A stretch of DNA of 64,000 nucleotides, taken from positions 427,864 through 491,863 of the forward strand of contig NZ_AQXI01000002.1 of NCBI RefSeq assembly GCF_000376445.1. Direction: 5' to 3'. The notes beneath the pieces were generated by a model that was given only the letters and a program-made list of their open reading frames with translations, was not told where the DNA came from and did not search any database. The first letter of the stretch is position 1. Every line of letters begins with the position of its first letter. The stretch is from Haladaptatus paucihalophilus DX253. GTDB lineage: Archaea; Halobacteriota; Halobacteria; Halobacteriales; Haladaptataceae. Position numbers and translations under genes: made by a program. Of the stretch, positions 14,829 to 23,661 are shown one piece after another.

Positions 14829-17800
14829 ATGGGACACCAATACGAACTCAGTCGAATCGAGAAACTCGCCGAGAGCCTCGGGCTGTTGTCCGACCGCTCG
14901 ACGGGCACGTCGAAGCAACGACAGGGAACCAGTGGTGCCGTCAATCGAATCGCCGCACCGGGCGAACTATCGAGCTATCCCGACCCCGAAACGTGGCACG
15001 AGTGGGTGGAGTACGATTCGACCGGCGAACCGACCGAGTACTCGGTCGTCCCGACCGCCTGCTTCAACTGCGAAGCCGGGTGCGGGCTTCTCACCTACAT
15101 CGACAAGGAGACGGGTTCCATCAGGAAGATCGAAGGGAACCCGGAACACCCCGGCTCCCGCGGCAGAAACTGCGCGAAGGGGCCCGCGACCGTCAACCAG
15201 ATCAACGACCCCCAACGCATCGAGCACCCGCTCAAACGCGACGGTCCCCGGGGGAGCGGCCAATGGACTCGCGTCTCGTGGGACGAGGCCCTCGACGACA
15301 TCGCCGGGGAGATGCGCGACGCCATCGTGGCCGACCGCGGCAACGAAATCACCTACCACGTCGGTCGCCCCGGCCACGAGGAGTACATGGACCGGGTCAT
15401 CCAAGCGTGGGGTGTCGACGGCCACAACTCCCACACGAACATCTGTAGCGCCGGTGCACGCGCCGGGTACGGCCTCTGGCACAAGTACGACCGTCCGAGT
15501 CCCGACTTCGCAAACGCGGAGTTCATCCTCCTCCTGTCGGCGCACCTCGAATCGGGCCACTACTTCAACCCGCACGCCCAGCGAATCATGGAAGGCATGC
15601 AGGACGGCGGCCAGTTGGCCGTCGTGGACCCGCGGCTGTCGAACACGGCCGCGATGGCCGACTTCTGGCTTCCGACCCAGCCCGGCAGCGAGGCGGCCGT
15701 CCTCCTGGCGATGGCGAACGTCATCCTCGACGAGGACCTGTACGACGCCGAGTTCGTCCGCAACTGGGTGAACTGGGAGCAGTTCCTCGACGAGGAGTTC
15801 CCGGACCGCGAGCGGAGCTTCGAGTCCTACATCGAGACGATTCGGGAGGTGTACGCCGAGTTCACGCCCGCGTTCGCGGCGGCCGAAAGCGGCGTCGACG
15901 CCGACACAATCGAGACGGTCGCTCGGAAGATCGGCACCGCCGGGGACCGCTTTGCCAGCCACATCTGGCGCTCGGCCGCCTCGGGCAACGACGGGGGTTG
16001 GCAGGTTTCACGTACCCTCCATTTCCTCTCGGTGTTGACGGGAAGCGTCGGAACCAAGGGCGGTACGGCGCCCAACGCGTGGCACAAGTTCGACCCGCAC
16101 CTGCCGAACGAACCACCCCGTCAGCGGCTCTGGGACGAGTTACAACTTCCGCCCGAGTATCCGTTCGCCCACTACGAGCTGAGCCAATTGCTCCCGTACT
16201 TCCTCAAGGAGGGTCGCGGGAAGCTCTCGGTGTACTTCACGCGCGTGTTCAACCCCGTCTACACGTACCCGGACGGCTTCTCGTGGATAGAGGCGCTGAC
16301 GGACGAGGAGAAGGTCGGCATGCACGTCGCACTGACGCCGACGTGGAACGAGACGGCCTACTTCGCCGACTACGTGCTCCCGATGGGTCATTCGCCCGAA
16401 CGACACGACATCCAGAGCCAAGAGACGCACGCCGGGACGTGGGTCACGTACCGACAGCCCGTCCTCCGCGAGTACGCCGAACGGGAAGGTGAGGACGTCG
16501 AGTTCACCTACGAGGCCAACCCCGGTGAGGTCTGGGAGGAAGACGAATTTTGGATCGAACTGTCGTGGCGTCTCGACGAGGACGGCACCCTCGGCATCCG
16601 CGAGCACTTCGAGTCGCCGTACCGCGACGGCGACGGCGACGCCCCGGCGAAGATGACCGTGGACGAATATTACCGGTATATCTTCGAACACGAGGACAAC
16701 CTCGTGGAACTCGCCGCGGAAAAGGACATGACGCCCCTCGAATACATGAAACACCACGGGGCGTTCGAGGCGTCCGAGAACGACTACGAACTGCATCGGG
16801 AATCGCTCGACGAATCCATCCTCGACGCTGACGACGTGACCGTCGACGAGTACGGGACGATTCGCCGCGGCGAGAAACCGTCGAGCGCGTCCGCGTCCGA
16901 CGACTCGGACGTCCTCGGCGTGATGGTCGACGGCGAACCCAAACGCGGGTTCCCGACGCCCACGGGGAAACAGCAGTTCTACTCGCGGACGATGGCCGAG
17001 TGGGGCTGGGACGACCTCGAATACACCGTTCCGCACTACCTGAAATCGCACGTCCACCCCGAGAACGTCGATTACGAGAACGGCGAGATGGTGCTGGTAC
17101 CGACGTTCCGCCTCCCGACGGCGATTCACTCCCGGTCGTCCAACTCGAAGTGGTTGGAGGAGATTTCGCACAACAACCCGGTGTGGCTTCACACGAAGGA
17201 CGCCGACCGACTCGGCCTCGAAACGGGCGACCTCTGTCGCGTCGAAACCGAAATCGGCTACTACGTCAACGAAGTCTGGGTCACGGAGTCCATCAAACCG
17301 GGAATCGCCGCGATGAGCCACCACATGGGACAGTGGAAAATCGACCGCCCGGACAACGACGAGTCGGACGTCCAGGAGGGCGGGGACCCGTACGGGAAGG
17401 TGACCGTCGACCTGAACACCGAGGCGGGCCGGTGGGGGATGCGACAGGTCGAGGGCATCCATCCGTTCGAGAGCGACGACAGCGACAGCGAGCGCGTCTG
17501 GTGGACGGACGGCGGCGTCGCACAGAACCTCACGCACGCCCCGCATCCCGACCCCGTCTCGGGAATGCACTGTTGGCACCAGAAGGTGACCATCCGACCG
17601 GCCGAGGCGGACGACTACTACGGCGACATCTACGTCGATACGGAGCGGTCGTTCGAAATCTACCGCGAGTGGCTCGCCGAGACGAAACCGGCCCCGGGAC
17701 CCGACGGGCTTCGTCGCCCGAAGTGGCTCAAACGGCCCATCGCACCCCCGACCGACTCCGGAGCTGACGCGGGGTGGTTCGTGGACGGTCCCATCGGACG

Positions 17801-17852
17801 CCCCGGCCGCTGGGACCCCGAGTCCCTGTCGACGACGGCCGACGAGGAGTAA
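14829..17852 (+). CDS. Molybdopterin oxidoreductase, Psr/Phs/Soe family catalytic subunit
   Basis: 1007 aa. The N-terminal [4Fe-4S] site is Cys78-x2-Cys81-x3-Cys85-x29-Cys115. The likely Mo ligand is Cys206 in NICSAGARAG, as in polysulfide/thiosulfate reductase and arsenate-type enzymes rather than Ser-ligated DMSO reductases. The C-terminal part (about 740-960) contains a molydopterin dinucleotide-binding domain. There is no twin-arginine signal, so the subunit should stay in the cytoplasm. With its fused FeS/NrfD partner and the persulfide dioxygenase, SQR and rhodanese genes nearby, a SoeABC-like sulfite dehydrogenase working on the cytoplasmic side is the best hypothesis. Thiosulfate, polysulfide or tetrathionate reductase remain possible, as the substrate cannot be read from motifs. 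Confidence 0.9.
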   Translation: MGHQYELSRIEKLAESLGLLSDRSTGTSKQRQGTSGAVNRIAAPGELSSYPDPETWHEWVEYDSTGEPTEYSVVPTACFNCEAGCGLLTYIDKETGSIRKIEGNPEHPGSRGRNCAKGPATVNQINDPQRIEHPLKRDGPRGSGQWTRVSWDEALDDIAGEMRDAIVADRGNEITYHVGRPGHEEYMDRVIQAWGVDGHNSHTNICSAGARAGYGLWHKYDRPSPDFANAEFILLLSAHLESGHYFNPHAQRIMEGMQDGGQLAVVDPRLSNTAAMADFWLPTQPGSEAAVLLAMANVILDEDLYDAEFVRNWVNWEQFLDEEFPDRERSFESYIETIREVYAEFTPAFAAAESGVDADTIETVARKIGTAGDRFASHIWRSAASGNDGGWQVSRTLHFLSVLTGSVGTKGGTAPNAWHKFDPHLPNEPPRQRLWDELQLPPEYPFAHYELSQLLPYFLKEGRGKLSVYFTRVFNPVYTYPDGFSWIEALTDEEKVGMHVALTPTWNETAYFADYVLPMGHSPERHDIQSQETHAGTWVTYRQPVLREYAEREGEDVEFTYEANPGEVWEEDEFWIELSWRLDEDGTLGIREHFESPYRDGDGDAPAKMTVDEYYRYIFEHEDNLVELAAEKDMTPLEYMKHHGAFEASENDYELHRESLDESILDADDVTVDEYGTIRRGEKPSSASASDDSDVLGVMVDGEPKRGFPTPTGKQQFYSRTMAEWGWDDLEYTVPHYLKSHVHPENVDYENGEMVLVPTFRLPTAIHSRSSNSKWLEEISHNNPVWLHTKDADRLGLETGDLCRVETEIGYYVNEVWVTESIKPGIAAMSHHMGQWKIDRPDNDESDVQEGGDPYGKVTVDLNTEAGRWGMRQVEGIHPFESDDSDSERVWWTDGGVAQNLTHAPHPDPVSGMHCWHQKVTIRPAEADDYYGDIYVDTERSFEIYREWLAETKPAPGPDGLRRPKWLKRPIAPPTDSGADAGWFVDGPIGRPGRWDPESLSTTADEE

Positions 17853-17857
17853 CGCGG

Positions 17858-19051
17858 ATGGGCACGACACCATCCGACGACGAGTCACTCGCCGCCTGCG
17901 TGGAACGCGCGCTGGCGGACGCTCACATCGGTCGAGACGGTCTGTTCTACGCTCTGGACGAACTCGACGGGTTCGGACGCGTTCGCGTCGATGGCCGGAC
18001 GGCAATCGTCCCGGTGACGCTGCCGCTTCCCGCGAGAGACGTCCGAACGGTCGTCGAGCGCGACGTTCGGGAGGCGGTCGGCGCTATCGACGGCATCGAT
18101 GCGGTCACGTGCCGCTTCGAGCCACGGGTACCCGACCCCGGCGTCCGCGTCGAGTTGCTCCCCGACGTGAAACACGTCATCGCCGTCGCCTCCGGGAAGG
18201 GCGGCGTCGGCAAAAGCACCGTCGCCACCAACGTGGCCGTCGCGCTCGCCGATGCGGGCGCGTCGGTCGGAGTGCTGGATGCCGACGTCTACGGGCCGAA
18301 CGCACCCCAACTGCTCGGCGTCGGCGAACGGACGCCGACCGCAACCCTCGACGACCGAATGGTTCCCCGCGAAGCGCACGGCGTCTCGGTGATGAGCATG
18401 GGGTTCATCGTCGGCGAGGACGACCCGGTCATCTGGCGCGGCCCGGTCGTGGACGGGTTTCTAACGCAACTGTTCGGCGACGTGGAGTGGGGTCCCCTTG
18501 ACTACCTCGTCGTCGACCTCCCGCCCGGTACCGGGGACGTACAGCTCTCGCTCGTCCAGCACCTGCCCGTGACCGGTGCGGTCGTCGTGACGACGCCGCA
18601 AGCGGTCGCCGTCGACGACGCCCGGCGTGGACTCGAAGGGTTCGCACGGTACGACGTTCCCATTCTCGGTATCGTCGAAAACATGGCCGGATTCCGCTGT
18701 CCCGATTGCGGTTCCGTCCACGACCTCTTCGACGCGGGCGGCGGCGACCGATTGGCCGAGGCGTTCGAGGTGCCCGTTCTTGGGCACATTCCGCTCGACC
18801 CCGCCGTCGGCGAACTCGAACGCGGCGAGGACCCACCCGACCCGCCCGGCGTCTCGGTTCCGCTCCTCGGCCGGTTGCAACTGCCCCGGACGGAGGCGGA
18901 ACGCGAACGCCCCACGAGCGCCGAGCCGATGGCACTCCGCGAGGACGGCGGCGAGACGAGGCGTGCGCTCGAACTCGTCGCGACGCGAACCGCGGCCCGC
19001 GTCAACGCCCTCGTCACCGACTCGACGCCGCCCGACTCGTCTCCCGACTGA
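17858..19051 (+). CDS. Mrp/NBP35-type P-loop ATPase with MIP18 domain
   Basis: 397 aa from ATG 17858, five bases after the molybdoenzyme stop. Residues 1-100 are a MIP18/DUF59-type domain; the P-loop follows as SGKGGVGKST (about 114-123), with DADVYGPNAP and the LPPGTGDVQL motif of ApbC/Mrp proteins. A FRCPDCG pair of Cys lies near residue 285. The tail after about 345 is acidic and proline-rich. Proteins of this family carry and hand over Fe-S clusters. Its position as third gene in the operon suggests it serves the five or more clusters of the two upstream proteins, rather than being the general cellular carrier, but that is inference. Confidence 0.9.
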   Translation: MGTTPSDDESLAACVERALADAHIGRDGLFYALDELDGFGRVRVDGRTAIVPVTLPLPARDVRTVVERDVREAVGAIDGIDAVTCRFEPRVPDPGVRVELLPDVKHVIAVASGKGGVGKSTVATNVAVALADAGASVGVLDADVYGPNAPQLLGVGERTPTATLDDRMVPREAHGVSVMSMGFIVGEDDPVIWRGPVVDGFLTQLFGDVEWGPLDYLVVDLPPGTGDVQLSLVQHLPVTGAVVVTTPQAVAVDDARRGLEGFARYDVPILGIVENMAGFRCPDCGSVHDLFDAGGGDRLAEAFEVPVLGHIPLDPAVGELERGEDPPDPPGVSVPLLGRLQLPRTEAERERPTSAEPMALREDGGETRRALELVATRTAARVNALVTDSTPPDSSPD

Positions 19052-19193
19052 CCTCGGAACCACGGTCACGAGCGGTCTCGTGTATTTTCCGACCGAATTC
19101 TCGGTTGCGGTTCGCGGTGGTGCCGAAGTACCCCCGTCGAATCGTGTCGGCCTCCCCAAACTCATTTGTCGCTGCTCGTCGTCTCGGAGGGCT

Positions 19194-19508
19194 ATGAACG
19201 GCTTCGACGACTTCGACTCGCTGATAGAACGACTCCGGCGCACCGCGACGGTCGAAACGGTGTACGGCGACCCGATTTCGACCGGCGACCGGACCGTCGT
19301 CCCGGTTGCGACCGTCGGCTACGGGTTCGGCGGCGGCGGAGGCGACGAGGGAAGTGGACTGGGTGGCGGCGTGGGTGCGTCCCCGGTCGGCGTCCTCGAA
19401 GTCACGCCGGACGAGACGCGGTTCGTCCGCTTTTCGGAATCCCGGAACGTGGCGCTCGCACTCGTGCTCGGATTCGTCCTCGGCCTGTTCGTTCGTCGCT
19501 CGAACTGA
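19194..19508 (+). CDS. GerW/YtfJ-family protein
   Basis: 104 aa from ATG 19194, preceded by GGAGGG. The sequence follows the GerW (spore protein YtfJ) pattern: a short N-terminal helix, TVYGDPISTGDRTVVPVATV, a Gly-rich loop (FGGGGGDEGSGLGGG), then GASPVGVLEV and a hydrophobic C-terminal helix LALVLGFVLGLFV. Members occur widely in non-sporulating bacteria and haloarchaea with unknown function; the name does not imply sporulation. It lies 142 bases downstream of the Mrp gene on the same strand and may be cotranscribed. The hydrophobic C-terminus suggests membrane attachment. Confidence 0.85.
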   Translation: MNGFDDFDSLIERLRRTATVETVYGDPISTGDRTVVPVATVGYGFGGGGGDEGSGLGGGVGASPVGVLEVTPDETRFVRFSESRNVALALVLGFVLGLFVRRSN

Positions 19509-19590
19509 CCCTACTCTCTCCCCGTTTTTCCCGCCCGCTGAGAACTACTCGTCGAGTATATCATCTCTCGTGACATATATTCTGTTGACC

Positions 19591-20367
19591 ATGCCGATCA
19601 ACATCACAACCATCCTCAAGCGAGGCTACAGTCGAAGTATCGAGCGAAACGGCCTCATGCTCATGGGGATACTCTTCGTCATCTCCGTCTTTAACGGCGT
19701 GTTAGGGCTCGGTGTTGACCGGTGGGTCGCCCGACAGGGTGGGGCCGCCGGTGTGCAGGCGAATCCGTTGGTGATAGTTCCGCCGCTCGGTGCCGGTATC
19801 GTCTCCCTGATACTGGGCATCGCGTTGCTCGTCGTGAGCATCGCGGCCATTCGCGTGTTCGTGAGCGACGAAACCGAGCGTCTCCCGCGAGAGTTCTTCA
19901 CCCGGAACATGGTCTGGGCCGCGGTCAACCTCTTCGTCGGGACGATAGTCTTCGCAATCATCGTGGCACTGGGTCTCGTCGCGCTGGTCGTTCCGGGCAT
20001 CTTCCTGCTCGTGACCCTGGTGTTCTGGACGGTCTACGTGGCCGTCGAAGACCAGAACTTCGTCGAGGCGTTTCGAAGCAGCTGGGGACTGACGCGGGGC
20101 TACCGCCTCAACCTCTTCATGCTGGGCGTGGCGGTGGCGTTCATCACGCTGATCCTCAACCTCGTCTTCGGTTTCGGCGACCTCGCGAGCGGCAGTTTCG
20201 TCGGCGATTTCGTCGCCTTGGTGTTCGCGCAAGCCGCCAGCGCTATCGCGACGGTCTTCGCAACCGCCGTGCTCGCGACGGCGTACACCGAACTCGACGC
20301 CTCCGACGATGAGGACCTCGGTGAGACGATAACCGACGACAGCACCGCCGGACGGCCCGCCGCCTAA
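19591..20367 (+). CDS. Multi-pass membrane protein of unknown function
   Basis: 258 aa from ATG 19591. About five to six hydrophobic segments: after an amphipathic N-terminus (INITTILKRGYSRSIERNG), helices near 20-38, 60-90, 110-145, 180-205 and 210-235, and an acidic C-terminal tail (DASDDEDLGETITDD). The arrangement resembles haloarchaeal DUF7847-like membrane proteins, which are distantly like glycerophosphodiester phosphodiesterase membrane domains; I make no functional call. AT-rich patches at 19556-19580 give a promoter just before the start. It is convergent with the MFS gene, 53 bases between stops. Confidence 0.75.
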   Translation: MPINITTILKRGYSRSIERNGLMLMGILFVISVFNGVLGLGVDRWVARQGGAAGVQANPLVIVPPLGAGIVSLILGIALLVVSIAAIRVFVSDETERLPREFFTRNMVWAAVNLFVGTIVFAIIVALGLVALVVPGIFLLVTLVFWTVYVAVEDQNFVEAFRSSWGLTRGYRLNLFMLGVAVAFITLILNLVFGFGDLASGSFVGDFVALVFAQAASAIATVFATAVLATAYTELDASDDEDLGETITDDSTAGRPAA

Positions 20368-20420
20368 CCGTATTTTTCGATTTTTCGAGTAACCGTGTAA
20401 AACCGCGCTCCGGCGTCGAG

Positions 20421-21728
20421 CTAGTCCACGGGTTGGGTGTCGCGCCCGAGGAGGACCCGCGTGAGGTCCTCGCCGAGACTCTCGCCAGCGTGCGTCTCCT
20501 CGACCTGCGTGTAGACGAGAACGAGACCGAACGTCGCGAGCGCGGCGGCGAACGCGAACGGGACGACGTAGCCGAAGCCGACGAGCCACCCGCCCGCGAG
20601 CGGGCCGATGGCGGTGCCGAGACCGAACGCCATCGTCAGCACGGAGAGCGTCGTCCCGGCGTTCGAGTTCCGTGCGATGTCACCGGCGAGCGCGAAGGCC
20701 GGTGCGAACACCATCGCTCCGGCGATTCCCTGCACGAACCGAGCGGCGACCATCCCGACCGGCGTCGCAACGAGTCCCTGTGCGAGCGTCGCTGGCACGA
20801 GGAGGACGAGGCCCGCGAGGATGAACGGCTTCCGGCCGTACCTGTCGCTCGCGGTGCCGACGGGCGTCTGCGTGACGACTTGACCGAGCGTGAACGCCGC
20901 GAACTCGATGCCGAAGAGCGTCGCGCTCTGGCCGAGATGCTGGTTGATGATGCTCTCTAGGGGCGCAAGGATGGCGATGCCGATGGCCATGAAGAGCGAC
21001 GCGATGCCGAGCGTGAACACGGAGTCGAGCACGCCGTTGCCGTCTCGCTCGAAGACGGCGACGCTGTGTTCGCCGCCCGCGTCTGCAGTGTTCTCCGCGT
21101 CGATGTCGATGTCGGGGTCGCTCACCAGTGCGAAGACGAGGATTGCGCCGACGAGCGCACCGAGCGTGGCGATGTAGAACGCCGCCTCGAAGCCCGTGAC
21201 CGCGTAGCCGAGGACGGCGTACGGACCGCCGTAGATGACGGTGCCCGCCGCCACGGGGCCGATACCGAATCCGAGCATACGGAAGGTGTTGAACACGCCC
21301 ATCGAACCGCCGCGCGTGTCGTCCGTGGAGAGGTCGTTCACGAGCGCGATGGTCGCCGGAACGGTGACGGCGACGCCGATTCCCTGTCCGATGCGGATGA
21401 GCAACATCGCGCCGTAACTCCCGGCGAGCGAGTACGTGAAGTTCGAAACCGCGAGGATGAGCAGTCCGGCGACCACGAAGGCTTTCCGCTTCCCGGTCTT
21501 GTCGGACAGGTTCCCCGCGATTGGCTGGACGCCGCTCATGAAGAACCCGAACGCGGATAGGATGAGTCCCGTGACGAGGGCGGTGCTGAGGCCGAACGTT
21601 CCCCCGCTGACCACGCCGCTGGCGATGTAGAGCGGGAGGACGACGATGAGGAACGAATTCCCGATGGAGTCGGCCATCCGCGCGAACGCGAGCGCGAGAA
21701 TTCGACGGTCCGTATCGAGGATGCCCAT
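20421..21728 (-). CDS. Major facilitator superfamily transporter
   Basis: 435 aa with about twelve membrane helices. The loop between helices 2 and 3 reads GNLSDKTGKRKAF, the MFS signature G-x-x-x-D-[RK]-x-G-[RK]-[RK], and it recurs in the second half as GTASDRYGRKPF. The protein resembles drug:H+ antiporters. The GxGxxxGP motif of antiporters (LGFGIGPVAAG, and GLGTAIGPLAGG in the second half) is visible in helix 5 and its counterpart. The substrate is unknown; in this neighbourhood export of a sulfur compound such as sulfite is conceivable but unsupported. A perfect inverted repeat sits just upstream (21785-21800) and may bind a repressor. Confidence 0.92.
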   Translation of the reverse strand: MGILDTDRRILALAFARMADSIGNSFLIVVLPLYIASGVVSGGTFGLSTALVTGLILSAFGFFMSGVQPIAGNLSDKTGKRKAFVVAGLLILAVSNFTYSLAGSYGAMLLIRIGQGIGVAVTVPATIALVNDLSTDDTRGGSMGVFNTFRMLGFGIGPVAAGTVIYGGPYAVLGYAVTGFEAAFYIATLGALVGAILVFALVSDPDIDIDAENTADAGGEHSVAVFERDGNGVLDSVFTLGIASLFMAIGIAILAPLESIINQHLGQSATLFGIEFAAFTLGQVVTQTPVGTASDRYGRKPFILAGLVLLVPATLAQGLVATPVGMVAARFVQGIAGAMVFAPAFALAGDIARNSNAGTTLSVLTMAFGLGTAIGPLAGGWLVGFGYVVPFAFAAALATFGLVLVYTQVEETHAGESLGEDLTRVLLGRDTQPVD

Positions 21729-22224
21729 TATCGGGGTCCCTCCTCGATGTGATGATGTGTGCTGTGGCTCCGAATCATTTCTTACTAACTACTCAGTTAG
21801 CAACGCGGATAAACGTTCCGACGTGGCAGGTGCCGACTAACTGTGGACGGGAAATAACGCTTGAAACGCGGTGATTCGGACGAATGGGGGTGTTTGGGAC
21901 GTCTTTCCACCCGGTTCCGATGGATTGACTGGACAGTAAGTTTTTGGAGTGCTATATGTCGGGGAACCGAATCACTCGCCCGCCATGCGGTTCGCTCCGG
22001 GCGTTCTTCGACGCGTTCGGCGGGGGTTTCAAAACGAGTGTCGAACCGCGGAAACGTCGAGGGCAGTTACTGCCAGAGAGCGCCCGTTACCATGTTCCGA
22101 ACGGCGCGACGACGGCGACGTCGAGCGCCGAACAGACGAAGCTCGTGAATAACCTACCTGTGAGTGAGATTCCGACGAGTTCTCGGGCGTTCACGTCGTC
22201 GGGAGGAGCGTCGATGTCGAATCG
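21729..22224. other. Intergenic region between two minus-strand genes
   Basis: About 500 bases with no convincing gene. Plus-strand frames of 64-95 codons overlap each other in different frames and are Arg/Ser-rich. The only notable element is the inverted repeat at 21785-21800 before the MFS gene. Confidence 0.55.
21785..21800. promoter_or_regulatory. Perfect inverted repeat, possible TetR-type operator
   Basis: CTAACT-ACTC-AGTTAG is a perfect six-base inverted repeat, extending with one mismatch to TACTAACT/AGTTAGCA. It lies 57 bases before the MFS start codon. Repeats with TTAGT/ACTAA arms before MFS genes often bind TetR-family repressors; no such gene is adjacent. Confidence 0.4.
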
Positions 22225-23403
22225 TTAGTCGTCGGCGACCACGCTGTCTTCGGTCGCCGCACAGCGGTTCGGTCCCAGTTCGAGTTCGTTCTCCTCATCG
22301 ACGTTTTCCGGTTGGTAGCTACCCTGGTTCGTGGCGATGACCGTCTCGTAGTTCGGCGGCTTCGATGGAAGGTTCTCGAACATGTGCTCGACGAATTCCT
22401 CCTCGTCCAACTGGACGATTTCGTTGGTCTGCCGAACGGAGCCGACCGTCGTGACCATCGGCATGCCGGGCGTGACGTCCACGTACTCGCCGTCGTCGGT
22501 GACCGAGAAGTGGCCCGGGAGAATCTTCACGTGGTCGGGAAGGGACAGGATGACCTTCTGGAGCGTCGCGTACTGGACGCGTGCCCCGTCGCGCGCGTCG
22601 GCGTCGGCGAACTGGAGTTCGGTGCGGCCGATGGACTCGACGAACAGGGTGTCGCCGGTCAACAGCGCCTCGTCGTCGATTAGCCACGAGGTCATGCCCG
22701 TCGTGTGACCGGGCGTGTGAACCGACTTGATATCGACGTCACCGACGTTTACCGTGTCGTTCGGGTCGACGCCGTCGAAGTCGTATTCGGGGTCGCGCGT
22801 CGCGGCGGGCGAACCGAGGTGGTACGGGACGCCGAGTTCGTCGGCGAGTCGGCGACCGCCGGAGATGTGGTCGGCGTGGATGTGCGTATCGAAGACGTGC
22901 GTGATGTCGAACCCGCGCTCCGCGGCGGCGTTCTTGAACGTCTCCGTGGCGCGCGTCACGTCGATGGCGGCGGCCTCGCCGGTGCGCCTGTCGCCGACGA
23001 CGTAGCCGAGACAGCCCTTCGAACGGCGCTGTAACTGGAGGATTTCCACGTCGTCGTTCCGCGTTGCGATGGGTACGACGTCGTAGAGCATGCTCCAGGA
23101 TTCCATGCCGCCCTCGACCGTCAGTACGTTCTCGAACCCGTCAGCTTCGAGCCACTCGGCGAACTGTCCGGCCGAACTGCCGGTCGCACAGATGGTGATA
23201 ATCTCGTCGTCGGCGTCGAGTTCCTCGCGGTGGGCGTCGAAGTCGCCGACCAGTTCGTCGTTCGCGCCCGAATATTCGACGTTCTCGGCCTGGGCGATGT
23301 GCCAGTCCGCGTAATCCTCAGGGTTTCGCGTATCAAACAGGGTAACGTCTCCGTTCGCGTCGATCTTATCTCGCAATTCCTCCACCGTGATTTCCTGAAC
23401 CAT
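22225..23403 (-). CDS. Rhodanese-MBL fusion, probable persulfide dioxygenase
   Basis: 392 aa. Residues 1-110 are a rhodanese domain with active-site Cys72 in TICATGSSAG; residues 115-370 are a metallo-beta-lactamase domain with His174-x-His176-x-Asp178-His179 (DTHIHADHISGG) and later HTPGHT and PGHFS iron ligands of the ETHE1 group. Such enzymes oxidise glutathione- or other thiol-persulfides to sulfite using O2, with the rhodanese domain delivering the sulfane sulfur. Haloarchaea use other low-molecular thiols than glutathione, so the natural persulfide is uncertain. It faces the HTH-rhodanese and SQR genes, which supports a sulfide-oxidation role. A TTATTATT box and an inverted repeat overlap its promoter, and the transcript is probably leaderless. 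Confidence 0.92.
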   Translation of the reverse strand: MVQEITVEELRDKIDANGDVTLFDTRNPEDYADWHIAQAENVEYSGANDELVGDFDAHREELDADDEIITICATGSSAGQFAEWLEADGFENVLTVEGGMESWSMLYDVVPIATRNDDVEILQLQRRSKGCLGYVVGDRRTGEAAAIDVTRATETFKNAAAERGFDITHVFDTHIHADHISGGRRLADELGVPYHLGSPAATRDPEYDFDGVDPNDTVNVGDVDIKSVHTPGHTTGMTSWLIDDEALLTGDTLFVESIGRTELQFADADARDGARVQYATLQKVILSLPDHVKILPGHFSVTDDGEYVDVTPGMPMVTTVGSVRQTNEIVQLDEEEFVEHMFENLPSKPPNYETVIATNQGSYQPENVDEENELELGPNRCAATEDSVVADD

Positions 23404-23415
23404 TGCATCGGATTG

Positions 23416-23431
23416 TATTGTCCATGCAATA
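23416..23431. promoter_or_regulatory. TATTG/CAATA inverted repeat before persulfide dioxygenase gene
   Basis: TATTG-TCCATG-CAATA is a perfect inverted repeat directly upstream of the start codon at 23403, overlapping the likely transcription start. A second pair, TTGCAT (23403-23408) and ATGCAA (23424-23429), interleaves with it. Related TATTG motifs precede the genes at 23662 and 24906. Confidence 0.4.
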
Positions 23432-23574
23432 ATAAGGGTTCGTCAGGACGGTTTTGTTGCCGGGTTATCGCTCCGATACCGGATGTCGAACACGGGTAAT
23501 CCACATTTTTGCCCCTTCTTCGAACGTTTCCGCATCTTCCACTGACCCCTCGGTGAGGCTCGGAGTGGTCTCGG

Positions 23575-23592
23575 CAGTATTGTGTGATACTG
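23575..23592. promoter_or_regulatory. CAGTAT/ATACTG inverted repeat before HTH-rhodanese gene
   Basis: CAGTAT-TGTGTG-ATACTG is a perfect six-base inverted repeat followed by a CTTATTGA TATA-like patch. It contains the GTATTG core found at the neighbouring sulfur promoters and lies 70 bases before the start at 23662, where autoregulation by the encoded HTH protein is possible. Confidence 0.4.
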
Positions 23593-23661
23593 TCCTTATT
23601 GACTGGAACAAACCGGCAACCACATTACGTTGGGACCACTACGACGGATAGGTGACCCGCG

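Noticed and set aside
14829..17852. Assignment as DMSO/TMAO reductase
   Set aside because: The probable Mo ligand is Cys206 rather than Ser, and the Tat signal expected for haloarchaeal DmsA is missing.
17858..19051. Mrp gene as nitrogenase- or septum-type ATPase
   Set aside because: The MIP18 domain, LPPGTGDVQL motif and CxxC place it with ApbC/Mrp Fe-S carriers, not NifH or MinD.
21861..22228. Several plus-strand frames of 64-95 codons before the persulfide dioxygenase stop
   Set aside because: They overlap in different frames, are Arg/Ser-rich and have no promoter.
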